This document shows, in pieces, positions 33,984 to 42,804 of a DNA stretch of 64,000 bases. The notes under the pieces were generated by a model. That model did no database searches. It was not told the DNA's origin and saw only the letters and a list, made by a program, of their open reading frames with translations. The stretch spans positions 586,001 through 650,000 of the forward strand of contig NZ_AP022848.1 in assembly GCF_011764485.1 (NCBI RefSeq), read 5' to 3'. The DNA comes from Bosea sp. ANAM02 (GTDB lineage: Bacteria > Pseudomonadota > Alphaproteobacteria > Rhizobiales > Beijerinckiaceae). A program made the translations under genes and the position numbers. Position 1 is the first letter of the stretch. Each line of letters opens with the position of its first letter.

Positions 33984-34936
33984 GCGCGGCCTGGCTCGGA
34001 CGGCGGCTGTTCCTGACCCTGGTGATGGCCTGGGTCGTCGCGACGATCGTGTTCCTGGCGCTGCACATGGTGCCGGGAGATCCGGCCGAGCTCCTGCTGT
34101 CCACCTCCGGTGCGATGCCCGACCCGGCGACGGTGCAGGAACTGCGCGAGAAGCTCGGGCTCGACCGGCCGATCCTGGTCCAGTACGGCCAGTTCCTGGC
34201 GGGACTGGCACGCGGCGATCTCGGCGCCTCGCTGGTCGACGATTATCCGGTCGTGAAGGAAATCGCGCTCAGGCTGCCGCGCACGCTGGAGTTGATCCTG
34301 GCGGGGACTGTGATCGCGGTTGTGATCGGCGTGCCCGCCGGCGTCTATGCGGCGGTCCATCGCGGCGGCGCCTTCGACCGTGCCGCCTCCTGGATTACCG
34401 CGCTGCTTCTCGCGGTGCCGGTCTTCGTCGTCGGGACACTCCTGATCCTGCTGCTGGCGCAGACGCTGCGCCTGATGCCGGCCGGCGGCTTCGTGCCCTT
34501 CAGCCAGGATCCGGGCCAGCATCTCAAGCTCCTGGCCCTGCCGGCCGTCGCGATCGCCAAGGGCCTCGCCGCCGTGCTGTTCCGCATGACGCGGGCGGCG
34601 ACGCTGGACGCGCTCGCCCATGACTATGTCCGCACGGCGCGCGCCAAGGGGCTGGCGCCCAAGCGGGTGCTGATCGTCCACGTTCTGCGCAATGCGCTGA
34701 ACCCGGTCGTCACCGTGCTCGGCCTGCAGATGGGCACGCTGCTCGGCGGTACGGTCCTCGTCGAATACGTCTTCAACTGGCCGGGGATGTCGACGCCGCT
34801 GCTGCGCGCCGTCGAGGGGCGCGATTATCCGATGGTGGTCGGCATCATCCTGACGATCTCGGTGCTGTTCCTGCTCATCAATCTGCTCGTCGAGCTGCTG
34901 CACGCGGCGATCGATCCAAGGGTGCAGCACGGATGA
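33980..34936 (+). CDS. ABC permease, DppB type
   Basis: A 318-residue inner-membrane protein with six hydrophobic segments. Diagnostic stretches are FLALHMVPGDPAELLLS near the N-terminus and the EAA loop DYVRTARAKGLAPKRVLIVH, which contacts the ATPases. ATGA overlaps couple it to the genes before and after. It pairs with the next gene to form the channel for the binding protein at 32451. Confidence 0.93.
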   Translation: MSAAWLGRRLFLTLVMAWVVATIVFLALHMVPGDPAELLLSTSGAMPDPATVQELREKLGLDRPILVQYGQFLAGLARGDLGASLVDDYPVVKEIALRLPRTLELILAGTVIAVVIGVPAGVYAAVHRGGAFDRAASWITALLLAVPVFVVGTLLILLLAQTLRLMPAGGFVPFSQDPGQHLKLLALPAVAIAKGLAAVLFRMTRAATLDALAHDYVRTARAKGLAPKRVLIVHVLRNALNPVVTVLGLQMGTLLGGTVLVEYVFNWPGMSTPLLRAVEGRDYPMVVGIILTISVLFLLINLLVELLHAAIDPRVQHG

Positions 34937-35751
34937 AGCGGCGCGGCGTCCATCGGCTCTTCCTGCCCGGCGGCATCGTGGCTGCGATCCTGCTCCTTGC
35001 GATCGCGGCGCCGCTGCTGCCGCTGCCCGATCCGATCCGGCAGGACGTGGCGCGGCGGCTCGCCGGGCCGATGTCGGGCTCCTGGCTCGGGCGCGACGAA
35101 TTCGGCCGCGACGTGCTCTCGCGTCTGGTCTGGGGCGCCCGCACCAGCCTTTCGGTCGCCTTCGTCTCGGCAAGCTTCGCAGGGCTCGTCGGCATCACGC
35201 TCGGCCTGATCGGCGGCTGGGCCAGGAGCTGGGGCGCCTTTCTCACGGTGCGCAGCGTCGAGATCATCATGTGCTTCCCGCCGGTGCTGCTGGCGCTGCT
35301 GGTGGTGACGCTGCTCGGCCCCGGCGCCGGAACGCTGATCCTCGTGCTTTCGGTGCTTTACCTGCCCGGTTTCGCGCGCGTGACCTATGCCGAGGTGCTG
35401 GCGGTGAAGGGGCGCGACTATGTCGAGGCGACGCGGGCGCTCGGCGCGACGCCGTCGCATCTGCTCTTCCGCACCGTCCTGCCCAATATCGCGGGCCCGC
35501 TGCTGGTGCAGTTCTCGCTCGCCGTCGCCGCCGCCGTGGTGATCGAGAGCGGCCTGTCCTTCCTGGGACTGGGCGTCGTGCCGCCGGCCCCGTCCTGGGG
35601 GCTGATGATCCGCGGCGCGCGCTCGACCATGGAGCAGGCCCCCCTGCTGCTGCTCTGGCCCTGCGCCGTGCTGACGCTCACCATCCTCGCCATGAACCTG
35701 CTCTGCGACGCGTTGCGCGACGTTCTCGACCCGCGCACCAGCGAGCGTTGA
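34933..35751 (+). CDS. ABC permease, DppC type
   Basis: A 272-residue partner permease. LGRDEFGRDVLSRLVWGART is the DppC signature and the EAA loop is KGRDYVEATRALGATPSHLL. C-terminal GLGVVPPAPSWGLMIRGARS is also typical. The expected ATPases DppD and DppF do not follow; the next gene is a creatininase-family hydrolase, so the importer must use an ATPase encoded elsewhere in the run or genome. Confidence 0.93.
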   Translation: MKRRGVHRLFLPGGIVAAILLLAIAAPLLPLPDPIRQDVARRLAGPMSGSWLGRDEFGRDVLSRLVWGARTSLSVAFVSASFAGLVGITLGLIGGWARSWGAFLTVRSVEIIMCFPPVLLALLVVTLLGPGAGTLILVLSVLYLPGFARVTYAEVLAVKGRDYVEATRALGATPSHLLFRTVLPNIAGPLLVQFSLAVAAAVVIESGLSFLGLGVVPPAPSWGLMIRGARSTMEQAPLLLLWPCAVLTLTILAMNLLCDALRDVLDPRTSER

Positions 35752-35782
35752 CCAACAAGCCTATCCAAGGAAGGACCACGCC

Positions 35783-36607
35783 ATGGCCACCAAGACCGAC
35801 CCGCTCGTCCATATGGGCACCATCACGGGGGGCGAGGCGCGCGAGCTGCTGAAGTCCAACCCCGTCATCCTGCTGCCGATGGGCAGCCATGAGGACCAGG
35901 GTCCCCATGCGCCGATGGGCGATTACCTGCTGGCCGAGAAGATCGCCGAGCTCGCCGCGCTGCAGGCGAGCAAGGCCGGCACGCGCACGCTGGTCGCGCC
36001 GGTCCTGCCCTATGGCGGCGCCGACTGGTTCGGCCCGATGGTCGGCGGCATCGCGATCTCGCAGAGCACGCTGACCGCGGTGATCGCCGAGATGGTCGAC
36101 TCGCTGCATCGCAACGGCCTGACCCGGATCATCGTGATCAACGGCCATGGCGGCAATGTCGGGCCGATCTCGGAGGTGGCGCGCGAGCTCTACCAGCGCG
36201 AGCGCATCGTGCTGCCGAGCCTTTATCTCTGGCGCATCGCCTATGGCATGCTGCCGGGCATCGTCGGCGCCGAAACCTCGGCGAAGGTCTCCGGTCATGG
36301 CGCCGATCCGCTGACCAGCCTCGGCCTGCATCTCTTCCCCGAGCTGATCCGCAAGGACTTCATCCCGGCCGGCAAGCCGATGAAGCGCGATCCGTTGCTC
36401 GACCTGCCCTTCACGGGCCTCGGCACCGCGAGCTTCGACGGCGCCGAGGTCGGGATGCCCAACGAATATGACGAGGTCTACCATGCCGGTGTCGGCAAGG
36501 GCGATCCGACGCTCTGCTCGGCCGAGACGGGCGTGAAGCTGGCGGAGAAGCTGACCGATGTCTGCGCCCGCTTCATCGCTCATTTCGCGTCCAAGGTCCC
36601 GGCCTGA
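35783..36607 (+). CDS. Creatininase family amidohydrolase
   Basis: A 274-residue cytoplasmic protein. Family motifs are LPMGSHEDQGPHAPMGDYLL and IIVINGHGGNVGP. Creatininase proper has Glu-x-His as metal ligands in the first motif (E-Q-H); here it reads E-D-Q, so the second ligand His is Gln. The later ligands (Asp in MGDY, His in NGHGGN) remain. The enzyme class opens amide or lactam bonds, so a cyclic or simple amide brought in by the preceding importer may be the substrate. It sits 31 bases after dppC and 54 before the next binding-protein gene. Confidence 0.87.
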   Translation: MATKTDPLVHMGTITGGEARELLKSNPVILLPMGSHEDQGPHAPMGDYLLAEKIAELAALQASKAGTRTLVAPVLPYGGADWFGPMVGGIAISQSTLTAVIAEMVDSLHRNGLTRIIVINGHGGNVGPISEVARELYQRERIVLPSLYLWRIAYGMLPGIVGAETSAKVSGHGADPLTSLGLHLFPELIRKDFIPAGKPMKRDPLLDLPFTGLGTASFDGAEVGMPNEYDEVYHAGVGKGDPTLCSAETGVKLAEKLTDVCARFIAHFASKVPA

Positions 36608-36661
36608 GCCGATCTTTCTTCAACCGAGCCGCCCGAGGCGGCGCCACAGCAGGAGGTTCCC

Positions 36662-37717
36662 ATGCTTACCCGCCGCCTCGTCATCCAGTCCGGCCTCGCG
36701 ACCATCGCGATGCCGGCCGTCCTGCGGGCACAGTCGCTCTCGGGGCAGATCACCCTGATGGCCTATTCCGGCATCTTCCAGGACAACTATACCAAGGCGG
36801 TGGTCGAGCCGTTTCTCCAGGCTCATCCCGGCGTGAAGGTGAACTACGTGCCGGGGGGCTCCTCGGCCCAGATGGTCGGCAGCGTCCGGGCGCAGAAGGC
36901 CGATCCGCAGACCGACGTGGTGATCATGGACGTCACCACGTCCAGCATCGGCAATCTCGAAGGCCTGTTCGAAAAGCTCAGCCCCTCCGACTTCCCGGTG
37001 CTGAACGAGCTTCTGCCCGAGGCGCGCGCTGCCGGCGGCGAGTTCGGCCCGGCCGTGACCTTCGATCATCTCGTCCTCGTGCAGGATGCCACGCTCAAGC
37101 CCCAACTGGCCAAGCTCGCCGATCTCTGGCGGCCGGATCTCAAGGGCCATATCGCGCTCTCCGCGCCGCCCAATATCCAGGGCCTGGCGCTGACCGCCAT
37201 GACCGAGAAGATGGAAGGCGGCGACTATCGCAAGTCGATCGACGCCGCGATGAAGAAGCTGAAGGAGCTCGCGCCCGGCGTGACCACTTTCGAGCCGAAC
37301 CCCGACGGCTACTCTCTAATCCTGAACGGGGTGGCGAAGGTCGCGACCGGCTGGAACGCGCGCGCCCAGCTCTATTCCGACCAGACCGGCGGCAAGATCA
37401 ATGCGCTGCTGCCGCCGGAGGGCTCGGTCTTCCAGATCAACACGATCAACCTCACCGCCGGCTCGAAGAACCGCGCCGCCGCCGCGGCCTTCGTCGCCCA
37501 TGCGCTGTCGCAGGGGGCACAGAAGGCCTTTACCGAGCGGATGTTCTACGCCCCGACCAACGGCAAGGCGCAGATCGACGACAAGGCGCTGTCACGCACG
37601 GCGGCCTCGCCCGAGAACCGTGCGCGCATGATCGGTGTCAATTGGACCGAGATCCTGAAGGTGCGCGACCAGTGGAACAACCGCTGGCGGCGCGAGGTCA
37701 TCGCGGCGGCACGCTGA
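36662..37717 (+). CDS. Spermidine/putrescine-type ABC substrate-binding protein
   Basis: A 351-residue exported protein with a Tat-like signal (MLTRRLVIQSGLATIAMPAV, ending LRAQS). The mature domain ITLMAYSGIFQDNYTKAVVE, HPGVKVNYVPGGSSAQMVGS and VVIMDVTTSSIGNL matches family 1 binding proteins of the polyamine/Fe type. It delivers an unidentified solute to the PotABC-like components that follow. It lies in the same run as the creatininase-family gene. Confidence 0.9.
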   Translation: MLTRRLVIQSGLATIAMPAVLRAQSLSGQITLMAYSGIFQDNYTKAVVEPFLQAHPGVKVNYVPGGSSAQMVGSVRAQKADPQTDVVIMDVTTSSIGNLEGLFEKLSPSDFPVLNELLPEARAAGGEFGPAVTFDHLVLVQDATLKPQLAKLADLWRPDLKGHIALSAPPNIQGLALTAMTEKMEGGDYRKSIDAAMKKLKELAPGVTTFEPNPDGYSLILNGVAKVATGWNARAQLYSDQTGGKINALLPPEGSVFQINTINLTAGSKNRAAAAAFVAHALSQGAQKAFTERMFYAPTNGKAQIDDKALSRTAASPENRARMIGVNWTEILKVRDQWNNRWRREVIAAAR

Positions 37718-37727
37718 GCGACAAGCG

Positions 37728-38777
37728 ATGAGCTATCTCGAACTCGCCGGGCTGCAGAAGCGTTACGGCAATGCGACCGCGGTCGACGACGTCTCGCTGT
37801 CGGTGGAGCAGGGCGAATCCGTCGCCCTGCTCGGCCCCTCCGGCTGCGGCAAGACCACGACACTTCGCATGCTCGCGGGGCTGATCGAGCCGAATCGCGG
37901 CACGATGACGCTCGACGGCCGCGAGATCACCCGGTTGCCGGCCCATAAGCGCAACATGGGCTACGTCTTCCAGTCCTATGCGCTGTTCCCGCATCTTTCG
38001 GTCGGCCGCAACATCGCCTTCGGTCTGGAGGAGCGGGGCGTTTCCCGCGCCGAGATCGACAAGCGCGTTCAGGAGGGGCTTACGCTGGTCCGGCTCGGCG
38101 GCCTGGAGCAGCGGCGGCCCCGGGAATTGTCCGGCGGCCAGCAGCAGCGCGTCGCGCTCGCCCGCGCGCTGGTGATCCAGCCCTCGGTACTCCTGCTCGA
38201 CGAATCCCTGTCCAATCTCGACGCCAAGCTGCGTGATGCGATGCGCCACGAGATCCGCTCGATCCAGCGCTCGCTCGGCATCACCACGCTTTTCGTCACG
38301 CATGACCAGGTCGAGGCGCTGACGATGTGCGACCGGATCGCGGTGATGCATCGCGGCCGCATCGCCCAGATCGGCAGTGCCGAGGATATCTACGACCGGC
38401 CGGCGACGCGGTTCGTGGCCGAGTTCGTCGGGCGCGCCAATGTGCTGCCGCTCGCCCGCGGCGCGCAGGGCGGCGCCACCGTCTGGGGGCAAGCAGTGCC
38501 GGTTGATGCGGCTGACGATGCCGATCTGTTCGTGCGGCCGCAGCGCATGCGGATCGTGCCGATGTCCGAGCCGGCCGGCGGCGATACGGCGCGTTTGACG
38601 GGCCGTGTGCTGCGCAGCGTCTTCGTCGGCGACCATGTGGAGGTGCTGGTCGAGGGCGCGGGCGGCCAGCTTACGGTCGAGATGCCCTCCGGCTCCGCCG
38701 CGCCGGCCGAGGGGAGCGACGTCGCGGTCGTCTGGCCGCGGGCCGAGAGCCGCGTCTTCGCGCGCGAGGCCGCATGA
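37728..38777 (+). CDS. ABC transporter ATP-binding protein, PotA type
   Basis: A 349-residue ATPase: Walker A GPSGCGKTT, signature LSGGQQQR, Walker B VLLLDESLSNLD (Ser replaces the usual Pro after DE) and switch His in FVTHDQVEA. A C-terminal TOBE domain (about residues 260-345) is present, as in PotA. It energises the permeases encoded next, to which its stop is coupled by an ATGA overlap. It is the only ATPase gene in the 32451-43770 run. Confidence 0.94.
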   Translation: MSYLELAGLQKRYGNATAVDDVSLSVEQGESVALLGPSGCGKTTTLRMLAGLIEPNRGTMTLDGREITRLPAHKRNMGYVFQSYALFPHLSVGRNIAFGLEERGVSRAEIDKRVQEGLTLVRLGGLEQRRPRELSGGQQQRVALARALVIQPSVLLLDESLSNLDAKLRDAMRHEIRSIQRSLGITTLFVTHDQVEALTMCDRIAVMHRGRIAQIGSAEDIYDRPATRFVAEFVGRANVLPLARGAQGGATVWGQAVPVDAADDADLFVRPQRMRIVPMSEPAGGDTARLTGRVLRSVFVGDHVEVLVEGAGGQLTVEMPSGSAAPAEGSDVAVVWPRAESRVFAREAA

Positions 38778-39616
38778 CCGCCTCGCGCCGCCTGCCATTG
38801 CTGCTCATCCCGGCGACGCTGTTCCTGCTCGTCATCTATATCTGGCCGTCGCTCGGGCTGTTCCGCAATGCCTTCAACGAGGTCGGGCCGACCGGTGCGA
38901 TGGTCGAAGCCTTGTCGCTGGAGACCTGGCGCGCGACTTTCCATGACAGCTTCACCTTCGAGCTGACGCTGAATTCGCTCTGGCTCTCGACGGTTTCGAC
39001 GTTGATCGCCCTGTGCATGGCCTATCCCGTCTCGCTGTTCCTGTTCCGCACCGAGTCCCGTTTCCGCGGACTGCTCGCGGTGGTCGCGATCATGCCGATG
39101 CTGGTCTCCGGCGTGGTGCGCGTCTTCGGCTGGCTCGCCATTCTCGGCGATCGCGGACTGGTCAACACCACGCTGCAATCGCTCGGCCTGATCTCGACGC
39201 CGCTGAAGCTCGTCTTCAACTGGACCGGCGTGACCATCGGCCTCGCCGAGAGCATCATGCCCTATATGATCCTGGCGCTGCTCGCCGGCTTCGGCCGGCT
39301 CGACCGCACGCTGGAGGAAGCGGCGCGCTCGCTCGGCGCCTCGCCGTTCCGCACGTTCAGGCGCGTTACCCTGCCGCTCAGCCTGCCGGCGATCGCGCTG
39401 GCTGCCGGCTTGGGCTTCGTCCTCTCGATGTCGGCCTATATCACGCCGAAGCTGCTCGGCGGCGGACGCGTCTTCGTGCTGGCGACGGAGATATTCGAGC
39501 AGGCGACGACCAACACGAACTGGCCGGTCGCGGCCGTGCTGGCGATCTACACGCTCGTGCTGCTGCTCGCCCTGCTCGTCGTCTCCAATGTGGTGGCACG
39601 GAGGCTGCAGCGATGA
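38774..39616 (+). CDS. ABC permease, PotB type
   Basis: A 280-residue inner-membrane protein with six hydrophobic segments. The EAA loop is LEEAARSLGASPFRTFRRVT, and LPLSLPAIALAAGLGFVLSM follows it as in PotB. It couples by overlap to both neighbours. Together with the next gene it forms the channel. Confidence 0.93.
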   Translation: MTASRRLPLLLIPATLFLLVIYIWPSLGLFRNAFNEVGPTGAMVEALSLETWRATFHDSFTFELTLNSLWLSTVSTLIALCMAYPVSLFLFRTESRFRGLLAVVAIMPMLVSGVVRVFGWLAILGDRGLVNTTLQSLGLISTPLKLVFNWTGVTIGLAESIMPYMILALLAGFGRLDRTLEEAARSLGASPFRTFRRVTLPLSLPAIALAAGLGFVLSMSAYITPKLLGGGRVFVLATEIFEQATTNTNWPVAAVLAIYTLVLLLALLVVSNVVARRLQR

Positions 39617-40401
39617 CCGGGGCGGGGCGCGTTCTCTCCAGCTTCGCGGCGCTGGTCTATGTGCTGATCCTGGCGCCGATCGTCGTCGTGGTCATGCTGG
39701 CCTTCTCGGCTGACAACTTCATCCTGTTTCCGCCTTCCGGTTATTCGCTGCGCTGGTTCCAGCAGCTTGCGGGCCATGCGCCGTTGCAGGCAGCTCTCTG
39801 GCTCAGCGTGCGGATTGCGGCGGTGGTGACATTGCTCTCGCTCGCCATCGGCGTGCCCGCTGCGCTCGCCCTGGCGAAGGGACGCTTTCCGGGTAGGGAC
39901 GCGCTCACCGGCTTCTTCGTCGCGCCGCTCCTGCTGCCGACATTGATCACTGGACTGGCGCTGCTGCTGTTCTTCTCGCCGTTGAAGCTGACGGCCACGC
40001 TGCCCGGCCTCGTGCTCGGCCATATGACGGTGACCGTGCCCTTCGTGATCCGGATGATGGCGACGGCGCTCAGCAACCTGCCCGACGATATCGAGGCCGC
40101 CGCCGCCACCCTCGGCGCCACGCCCTGGCGGGTGGTGCGACGGGTGACGCTGCCGCTCGCGACGCCCGGCCTGATCGCCTGCGCCTGCCTGTCCTTCCTG
40201 CTTTCCTTCGACGAGACGGTGATCTCGCTCTTCATCGCCGGTCCGCGCGCCTCGACCCTGCCGGTCGAGATGGTGCGCTATGTCGAGGGCCGCACCGATC
40301 CGCTCATCGCGGCTCTGTCCGTGGTGCTCATCGTCGCGACGCTTGCCGTCGTTCTCGTGGTCGAACGCCTGGTCGGCGTCGCCCGTGCTGTCGGAAAGTA
40401 G
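39613..40401 (+). CDS. ABC permease, PotC type
   Basis: A 262-residue inner-membrane protein. The start at 39613 overlaps the previous stop (ATGA). Features are MLAFSADNFILFPPSGYSLR near the N-terminus and the EAA loop IEAAAATLGATPWRVVRRVT, typical of PotC/YdcV proteins. It completes the second importer of the cluster; the RraA-family gene follows nine bases after its stop. Confidence 0.93.
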   Translation: MTGAGRVLSSFAALVYVLILAPIVVVVMLAFSADNFILFPPSGYSLRWFQQLAGHAPLQAALWLSVRIAAVVTLLSLAIGVPAALALAKGRFPGRDALTGFFVAPLLLPTLITGLALLLFFSPLKLTATLPGLVLGHMTVTVPFVIRMMATALSNLPDDIEAAAATLGATPWRVVRRVTLPLATPGLIACACLSFLLSFDETVISLFIAGPRASTLPVEMVRYVEGRTDPLIAALSVVLIVATLAVVLVVERLVGVARAVGK

Positions 40402-40410
40402 GAGAGGCCC

Positions 40411-41091
40411 ATGCCCGATTATCGTATTGAAGCCATGCCCGAGCAGCTCCCGGCCGCTCTGGTCGAGAAGCTGCAGAAGGTCGAGACCGCGACCATCGGC
40501 CATTCCCAGCACTGGGGCTTCATGGATCGTCGCATCCAGCCGCTGCTGCGCGGCAAGCGCATCGCCGCGGCGGCCGTGACGCTGGCGATCCCCGGGCAGG
40601 ATTCCACCCTGCTGCATCATACGCTCGGCCTGCTGCGCCCCGGCGACATCCTCGTCGTCGACCGGCTCGGCGACGACAAGCATGCCTGCTGGGGCGGCGG
40701 AGTCACCGTCGCGGCGAAGGCGGCCGGCGCAGTCGGCGGCATCGTCGATGGACCCTGCACCGATCTTGCCGAGATCGAGGATTCCGATTTCCCGATGTGG
40801 TGCCGCGGCATGTCGCCGATCACCACGCGGCTCTACAATCTCGGCGGCACGCTCAACCTGCCGATCTCCTGCGGCAATGTCCCGGTCAAGGCCGGCGATG
40901 TGATCCTCGCCGACGAATCCGGCGTGCTGGTGCTGCCGCGCGCGGAGGCCGAGGCGATCGCCGACGCCGCCATCGCCCGGCAGGAGCGGGGCGAGCGCAG
41001 CCAGGCGCGGGTGAAGGCCGGCGAGAAGCTCGGCGACATCTCCGGCGCGACCAAGATGGTGCTCGACGCCATCGCCGCAGCGAAAGGCTGA
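40411..41091 (+). CDS. RraA family protein (aldolase/demethylmenaquinone methyltransferase-like fold)
   Basis: A 226-residue protein with the RraA fold: TIGHSQHWGFMDRRIQPLL, RPGDILVVDRLGDDKHACWG, GGVTVAAKAAGAVGGIVDG and CGNVPVKAGDVILADESGVL. Active HMG/CHA-type aldolases need an Arg-Asp pair in a G-x20-R-D-x2-E motif; here it is CTDLAE, Thr in place of Arg, while Asp and Glu stay. It may therefore have another reaction. Co-transcription with importer, amidase and dehydrogenase genes suggests a catabolic role. Confidence 0.85.
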   Translation: MPDYRIEAMPEQLPAALVEKLQKVETATIGHSQHWGFMDRRIQPLLRGKRIAAAAVTLAIPGQDSTLLHHTLGLLRPGDILVVDRLGDDKHACWGGGVTVAAKAAGAVGGIVDGPCTDLAEIEDSDFPMWCRGMSPITTRLYNLGGTLNLPISCGNVPVKAGDVILADESGVLVLPRAEAEAIADAAIARQERGERSQARVKAGEKLGDISGATKMVLDAIAAAKG

Positions 41092-41102
41092 CGAGGCCGG
41101 CC

Positions 41103-42779
41103 ATGAACGCTCCCGTTTCCGTTCCGCGCGTCGCCGACTTCACCTGCGAGAAGAAGCCGGCGACCGGCTCGCGCGGCATGGTCGTCACCAACCATCCGCT
41201 CGCCTCGGCGGCCGGCGCGCAAATCCTGCTCGCCGGCGGCAATGCCATCGACGCAGCCGTCGCCTCGCTCTTCGCGCTGACGGTGGCCGAGCCGATGATG
41301 GTCGGCATCCTCGGCGGTGGCCTGAGCCATATCCGGCTCGCCGACGGGCGCCATGTCGTGATCGACAATCTCTCGACCGCGCCGGGCAAGGCGGCGGCGG
41401 ACATGTACGAGTGCCTGTCCGACGAGATCGGCAAGCAGCGCGACACGCGCGACCGCGAGAACGTGGTCGGGGCGAAGGCGGTCGCGGTTCCAGGCGCGCT
41501 CAAGGGCTGGTGCGAGGCGCTCGCCCGCTTCGGCACACTGCCGCTGGCCGATGTTCTCCAGCCGGCGATCGGGCTGGCCGAGCGTGGCTTCGTCGTCACG
41601 CCCTATCTCTCGAACTGCATCACCGACAATGCAGCCGATCTCGCGCGTGACCCCGGTCTCGCGGCGATGCTGCTGCCGGACGGCAAGTCGCTCCAGCCGG
41701 GCATGCGGCTCGTCCAGCCCGACTATGCGGCGAGCCTGAGGCTGATCGCGGCGGAAGGGCCTGAGGCGCTCTATGGTGGCAAGCTCGGGCGGGCGCTGAC
41801 CGACTACATGGCGAAAAATGGCGGGCTGATCGATCAGGCCGATCTCGCCAATTACCGCATCGAACTGCGCGAGCCGATCCGCGGCTCCTATCGCGGCTAC
41901 GAGATCATCGGTCCGCCGCCGCCCTCGTCATCCGGCGTGCATATCGCGCAGATGCTCAACATCCTCGAAGGCTACGATATCGGCTCGCTCGGCTTCGGCT
42001 CGACGGATGCCGTGCATCTGCTGGCCGAGGCCCTGAAGATCGCCTTCGCCGACCGCGCCGTGGCGACCGCCGATCCGGCCTTCGTCAAGGTTCCGGTCAA
42101 CAGGCTGATCGACAAGGCCTATGCCGACGAGCGCCGCGCCCTGATCGCGATGGGGCAGGCAAAGAGCTGGACGGCCGGGCTCTCCGGCGGCGAATCCGCC
42201 GACACGACCCATGTCACCGTCGCGGATGCGATGGGCAATGTCGTCAGCGCGACGCAGACGATCAACGGGCTGTTCGGCGCCTGCGTGCAGATTCCGGCCA
42301 CCGGCATGATCGCCAACAACTACATGTATAATTTCGATCCGCATCCCGGCCGGGCGCTCTCGATCGCGCCGGGCAAGCGGGTCTTCACCTCGATGGCGCC
42401 GATGATGGCGGTGAAGGACGGCCGGCTCGCATTCGCGCTGGGGCTGCCCGGCGCCTTGCGGATATTCCCTTCGGCCCTGCAGGCGATCGTCAACCTGATC
42501 GACCACCGCATGAGCCTGCAGGAAGCGGTCGAGGCGCCGCGCGTCTGGACCGAGGGCGGCGTGCTGGAACTCGAGGAAGCGATCCCCGAGACCGTGGCGC
42601 AGGCGCTGATCGCGCGTGGCCACAAGGTGGTGCGCTCGCCCCGCGTCGCCGGCGGCATGAACGCCATCGCTTTCAATCCGGACGGCACCTTGACCGGCGC
42701 CGCCTGCTGGCGCGCCGACGGCACACCCGTCGCCATTTCCGGCGGGCTCGCCCGTGCCGGTGCCCGCTTCACCATCTGA
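41103..42779 (+). CDS. ggt: Gamma-glutamyltransferase family protein (copy 2)
   Basis: A 558-residue Ntn-hydrolase without a signal peptide. Features are ASAAGAQILLAGGNAIDAAV, GGGLSHIRLADGRHVV, GPPPPSSSGVHIAQMLNILE, and the processing and catalytic Thr in ADTTHVTVADAMGN, then NNYMYNFDPHPGRA. It would cleave gamma-glutamyl bonds in the cytoplasm after uptake. It lies 12 bases after the RraA-family gene. It is more like FucTA/YwrD-type GGT proteins than like periplasmic Ggt, as judged from the missing signal. Confidence 0.9.
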   Translation: MNAPVSVPRVADFTCEKKPATGSRGMVVTNHPLASAAGAQILLAGGNAIDAAVASLFALTVAEPMMVGILGGGLSHIRLADGRHVVIDNLSTAPGKAAADMYECLSDEIGKQRDTRDRENVVGAKAVAVPGALKGWCEALARFGTLPLADVLQPAIGLAERGFVVTPYLSNCITDNAADLARDPGLAAMLLPDGKSLQPGMRLVQPDYAASLRLIAAEGPEALYGGKLGRALTDYMAKNGGLIDQADLANYRIELREPIRGSYRGYEIIGPPPPSSSGVHIAQMLNILEGYDIGSLGFGSTDAVHLLAEALKIAFADRAVATADPAFVKVPVNRLIDKAYADERRALIAMGQAKSWTAGLSGGESADTTHVTVADAMGNVVSATQTINGLFGACVQIPATGMIANNYMYNFDPHPGRALSIAPGKRVFTSMAPMMAVKDGRLAFALGLPGALRIFPSALQAIVNLIDHRMSLQEAVEAPRVWTEGGVLELEEAIPETVAQALIARGHKVVRSPRVAGGMNAIAFNPDGTLTGAACWRADGTPVAISGGLARAGARFTI

Positions 42780-42804
42780 CCCGACCTTTCGACTGGACCA
42801 TCCC

